From Streptomyces sp. 846.5 (lineage in GTDB: Bacteria > Actinomycetota > Actinomycetes > Streptomycetales > Streptomycetaceae), in the NCBI RefSeq assembly GCF_004365705.1, contig NZ_SOBN01000001.1:744001-808000 (forward strand): 64,000 nt of DNA. Direction: 5' to 3'. Of this stretch, positions 61,616 through 64,000 are shown in pieces. The notes below the pieces were generated by a model. The model worked only from the letters and a program-made list of their open reading frames with translations, made no database searches and was not told the DNA's origin. Every line of letters starts with the position of its first letter. Position 1 is the stretch's first letter. A program made the translations under genes and the position numbers.

Positions 61616-62280
61616 ATCCCGTCCTCGGGGAAGTTCCGGGCGGCGAACGCACCGATATGAGCCCGCATCAGATCCCGTACCTGGTCCGCCTCCCGGGAAC
61701 GGGCGGCGGCCAGGATGGTCCGGTGCTCGCGCGCCTCCTGCTCCCAGGAGGGCTGCCGGGCCCAGGCCGCGCTGGACAACAGCGCCGTCTGGTCCCGCAG
61801 TTCGTCCAGGGTCCGCACCAGCAGCGGGTTGCCGCAGCCGGCGTACAGCGCCCGGTGGAAGGCGCGGTTGGCGAGCGAGCGCTCGGCCGTGTCCGAGGCA
61901 TGGTCGGCGCGGTCCAGGGCACGCCGCGCGTCCTCCCAGTCGACGGAGCCCGCGGCGGTACGGGCGGCGGCCACCGGCTCCAGCAGCAGCCGCATGTCGT
62001 AGACGCAGCGGGCGTGCGCCTGGTCGACCTCGCGGACGGCCGCGCCCTTGTAGGGGCTCATGACGACCAGCCCGGAGCCGGCCAGGGTCTTCAGCGCCTC
62101 CCGTACCGGCGTCTTGGAGACGCCCAACTGCTCGGCGAGGTCGGTCTCGACCAGGGCCTGTCCGGGCTTCAGCTCCCCGGTCAGGATCGAGTGCTTGATG
62201 GACTCCAGCACGGCCTCGGTACGGGAGGGCAGGGCGCCGGGACGGGCGGCCTGTCCGTTCTTGGCAAGGATTTCGGGCAC
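61612..62280 (-). CDS. GntR-family (FCD domain) transcriptional regulator
   Basis: A 222-residue regulator, first gene of the operon. Winged helix: RTEAVLESIKHSILTGELKPGQALVETDLAEQLGVSKTPVREALKTLAGSGLVVMSPYKGAAV; the FCD helical domain follows, with the metal-binding residues in RAFHRALYAGCGNPLL and REHRTILAAARSREAD. The ligand is probably a sugar acid of this pathway. It lies with two related palindromes in its upstream region. Confidence 0.92.
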   Translation of the reverse strand: MPEILAKNGQAARPGALPSRTEAVLESIKHSILTGELKPGQALVETDLAEQLGVSKTPVREALKTLAGSGLVVMSPYKGAAVREVDQAHARCVYDMRLLLEPVAAARTAAGSVDWEDARRALDRADHASDTAERSLANRAFHRALYAGCGNPLLVRTLDELRDQTALLSSAAWARQPSWEQEAREHRTILAAARSREADQVRDLMRAHIGAFAARNFPEDGI

Positions 62281-62312
62281 GTCTGCTGCTCCTGGCGCTC
62301 CTGCGATCCCGC

Positions 62313-62324
62313 ATGAGATCTCAT
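62313..62324. promoter_or_regulatory. GntR-operon operator candidate 1
   Basis: ATGAGATCTCAT, a perfect 12-bp palindrome, 33 nt upstream of the GntR start. Extended on the minus strand it reads TCGTATATGAGATCTCATGC and shares ATATGAGA with the second site. Confidence 0.6.
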
Positions 62325-62395
62325 ATACGACCTGCCGCAGACGCTAGAGGGCAGCGCCACAGCGGTCAAGAGTTCGCACAGTTCCTCGCGGCTCG

Positions 62396-62405
62396 TCATA
62401 TATGA
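62396..62405. promoter_or_regulatory. GntR-operon operator candidate 2
   Basis: TCATATATGA, perfect 10-bp palindrome in CTCGTCATATATGAGACG, sharing ATATGAGA with site 1 about 80 bp away. The two sites could support looping or sequential binding. Confidence 0.5.
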
Positions 62406-62431
62406 GACGCGATACGCGATTCCGCTCCTCG

Positions 62432-63346
62432 CTATCCGTGGCCCTGGCCCTGGCCGTGCCGGTACCAGCCGACCAGTGCCGCGGCGACGGCGAACAAAGT
62501 CCCGTCCAGCAGCGCGGCGCCGATGGTGCCGTCGCCGAAACGCTCGCCCCGGACGACATGGGTGGCCGCGCGGACCGCGTCGGCCGGGGAGAAGGTCTCC
62601 TCGCGGCTCAACTGCGGTGGTGCGAAAGCCATCCAGTGGTATGCCGGACTCACCGCGCCGACGGAGGACAGGGCGAAGTGGATCGAGTCGACCCGCCCGC
62701 TGTAGACGGGGTAGCCCAACTGCCAGACGCCGTCGGGCTGCTGCCTGTTCTCCGTCCAGGTGTAGTCGTCGTCGGCGACCTGCCAGTCCTCGACGTGTGC
62801 GGTGAGCGTCTCCCAGCCGTCGGTGCGGTCCCGGTCGAGCCCGTCCAGCAGCGCCACGTCCCCCGGATCGCCCTCGCACGGGCGCGCCGGGACCGGGGCG
62901 GCCGGGTCCCAGCGCAGCAGCCGGCCCATCCGCGCGTACTTGCGGCGCAGCCGGATCCGGGTCGCCGGATCCAGCGCGGCCAGCCGCCGCGCGTCGCTGT
63001 TGTGCTCCATGTCCGCCTGCTTGATCAGCACCGCGCCCGGTTCGGCGCGCAGCCGCGCCGCGTAGTCGCGCGGATCCTCCCCCAGGTGCTTGGTCATCGC
63101 CAGCACCAGCGCCCTGGTCCGCTCCGACAACGGCGCCCCGGCCAGCCACTCGGCCGACAGCGCGTGGTCCTCGATCGAGTCGTGCAGCCAGGCGGCAGCG
63201 ATCTGCTCCGCGTCCCCACCCCGCTCCCGCACACCCGCCGCCACGGCGGCCAGATGCTCCGCGTAGGGACGCCCGGCCTTGTCCACCTGCCCGTCGTGGG
63301 CGCTCCGTGCCACGGCTTCGACCTCGGCGAGACTCAGATACTCCAT
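62432..63346 (-). CDS. RelA/SpoT-like HD-domain hydrolase
   Basis: A 304-residue protein whose first about 125 residues form an HD domain of the MESH1/SpoT type: ARSAHDGQVDKAGRPYAEHL, AAWLHDSIEDH (His55/Asp56 with ED59-60) and VLIKQADMEHNSD. This suggests (p)ppGpp or related pyrophosphate hydrolysis. No synthetase domain is present. The rest is unrecognised, with a Trp-rich region and a C-terminal hydrophobic stretch (GTIGAALLDGTLFAVAAALVGWY) that may anchor it. Confidence 0.8.
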   Translation of the reverse strand: MEYLSLAEVEAVARSAHDGQVDKAGRPYAEHLAAVAAGVRERGGDAEQIAAAWLHDSIEDHALSAEWLAGAPLSERTRALVLAMTKHLGEDPRDYAARLRAEPGAVLIKQADMEHNSDARRLAALDPATRIRLRRKYARMGRLLRWDPAAPVPARPCEGDPGDVALLDGLDRDRTDGWETLTAHVEDWQVADDDYTWTENRQQPDGVWQLGYPVYSGRVDSIHFALSSVGAVSPAYHWMAFAPPQLSREETFSPADAVRAATHVVRGERFGDGTIGAALLDGTLFAVAAALVGWYRHGQGQGHG

Positions 63347-63425
63347 CGCACCAGCCTAGAACGTCGGATGAGGCGCGAACTCGGAACCGGCCCTCGCGAA
63401 GGCAGCGGGGACGGGGCGGTGGCTC

Positions 63426-64000
63426 CTACAGGCCCCGGGCGTCCAGCTCGGTCATCAGGCTGCCCTTGGTGTGGTGGAGGGCTCGGATCTCGGCGACCAG
63501 GCGGTCGGCCTCCTCCGGGGTGCCCGACTGCCGGTAGAGGTCGCCCAGGCGCATGATCCAGCCGACGGCGGCGCGGAAGGACTCGCGGGACTGCTCCTCG
63601 ATCTGGATGTCGATCTCCTGCCGGTAGACCCGCACGGCATCGCCGGGGTGGGCTGGCGCGCGCAGTTGGGCCAGGCGGAGCAGCGCGCGGTGCGGGACGG
63701 CGTAGTGGCGGGCCGCCGCCCAGGCGGCGTCGAGGTCGCCGTCGGCGACCAGGAACTCGATCAGCGGTGAGGCCGGGTTCTCCCAGCTGCGGATGATGGG
63801 GCGGGCGGCACGGCGGTGCAGCTCGGAGAGGGCCCATTCGCGCTGCTGGGAGCGGTCGTCGGGGGGCGCCGCGGCGGCCAGGGCGAGGTAGGCGTCATGG
63901 TCGGGGCGGCGCTGGAACTGCTCCCGGAGCCGGGCGACCGCTTCGTCGCTGCGGCCGACGGCTCCGTAGTGCTCGGCCAGGAAGGCCAGCAGCAGCGCGT
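63426..64000 (-). CDS. C-terminal part of a large helical-repeat protein, SWIM-zinc-finger family suspected
   Basis: The last 191 codons of a gene that continues past the window end. Helical repeats are visible: LLAFLAEHYGAVGRSDEAVARLREQF, SPLIEFLVADGDLDAAWAAARHYAVPHRALLRLAQLR, and the end VYRQEIDIQIEEQSRESFRAAVGWIMRLGDLYRQSGTPEEADRLVAEIRALHHTKGSLMTELDARGL. The pattern of the last segment recalls the C-terminus of actinobacterial SWIM zinc-finger proteins; the zinc finger itself would lie outside the window. Confidence 0.65.
   Translation of the reverse strand, partial: ALLLAFLAEHYGAVGRSDEAVARLREQFQRRPDHDAYLALAAAAPPDDRSQQREWALSELHRRAARPIIRSWENPASPLIEFLVADGDLDAAWAAARHYAVPHRALLRLAQLRAPAHPGDAVRVYRQEIDIQIEEQSRESFRAAVGWIMRLGDLYRQSGTPEEADRLVAEIRALHHTKGSLMTELDARGL

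Overview
The window is very GC-rich and densely coded, with strong G/C third-position bias, GTG and TTG starts, GGAGG-type ribosome binding sites and many 4-nt ATGA/GTGA stop-start overlaps. Gene content (MurT/GatD, PfkA with GGEGT, many TetR/MarR/LacI/ROK regulators, STAS antagonists, secreted glycanases, a cholesterol oxidase, the TTCGCGCAGTTCCCCGCGCCCCT terminator repeat) points to a Streptomyces-like actinomycete (Streptomyces, Kitasatospora or Streptacidiphilus). It reads as chromosomal, with one insertion sequence. No tRNA, rRNA or CRISPR array was seen.

Region by region. 1-11 kb is largely housekeeping: flavin-binding PPOX protein, MaoC hydratase, NAPE-PLD-like hydrolase, an acyl-CoA dehydrogenase divergent from a TetR gene with two palindromic operators, peptide deformylase, the MurT/GatD lipid II amidation pair, 6-phosphofructokinase, a D-2-hydroxyacid dehydrogenase and a CtaG-type copper/oxidase assembly protein. 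11.1-16.9 kb is an unusual TetR-controlled unit: 2OG-Fe(II) oxygenase, cytosolic YncE-like propeller, a protein of unknown function, an AlkX/YcaQ-type DNA glycosylase with a QID motif and an MFS exporter. It is the best candidate here for an undescribed system, possibly making or handling a DNA-reactive small molecule with built-in self-protection. 17-26.6 kb holds an acid phosphatase, a LacI regulator and a GH16-CBM6 glucanase with a 30-bp operator, a STAS protein lacking the usual serine, VanZ, an LD-carboxypeptidase, a bacterial PARG, a type B carboxylesterase and small proteins.

26.7-32 kb is a sugar-oxidation operon (two Gfo/Idh/MocA dehydrogenases, two TIM-barrel isomerases) divergent from a ROK regulator. 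32.4-38.3 kb contains a Tat-exported covalent-FAD cholesterol oxidase and a WXG-type gene group that appears to have been split by an IS110-family element; the element's long left end looks able to encode a bridge RNA. 38.4-46.3 kb carries several regulator/target pairs (MarR with a 14-TM exporter; TetR with a PLP dehydratase; TetR with an epoxide hydrolase separated by two identical 20-bp operators).

46.4-52 kb is a phenylacetate catabolic cluster: paaABCDE on one strand, paaI-paaK on the other, with a PaaR-like operator between them but no paaR gene in view. 52.1-62.3 kb encodes a thaumatin-like protein converging on an apparent pectin/sugar-acid operon (GntR, DHDPS-family dehydratase/aldolase, IlvD/Edd dehydratase, four-gene ABC importer, GH28 polygalacturonase). 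The window ends with a RelA/SpoT-like HD hydrolase and the C-terminus of a probable SWIM-zinc-finger-type protein.
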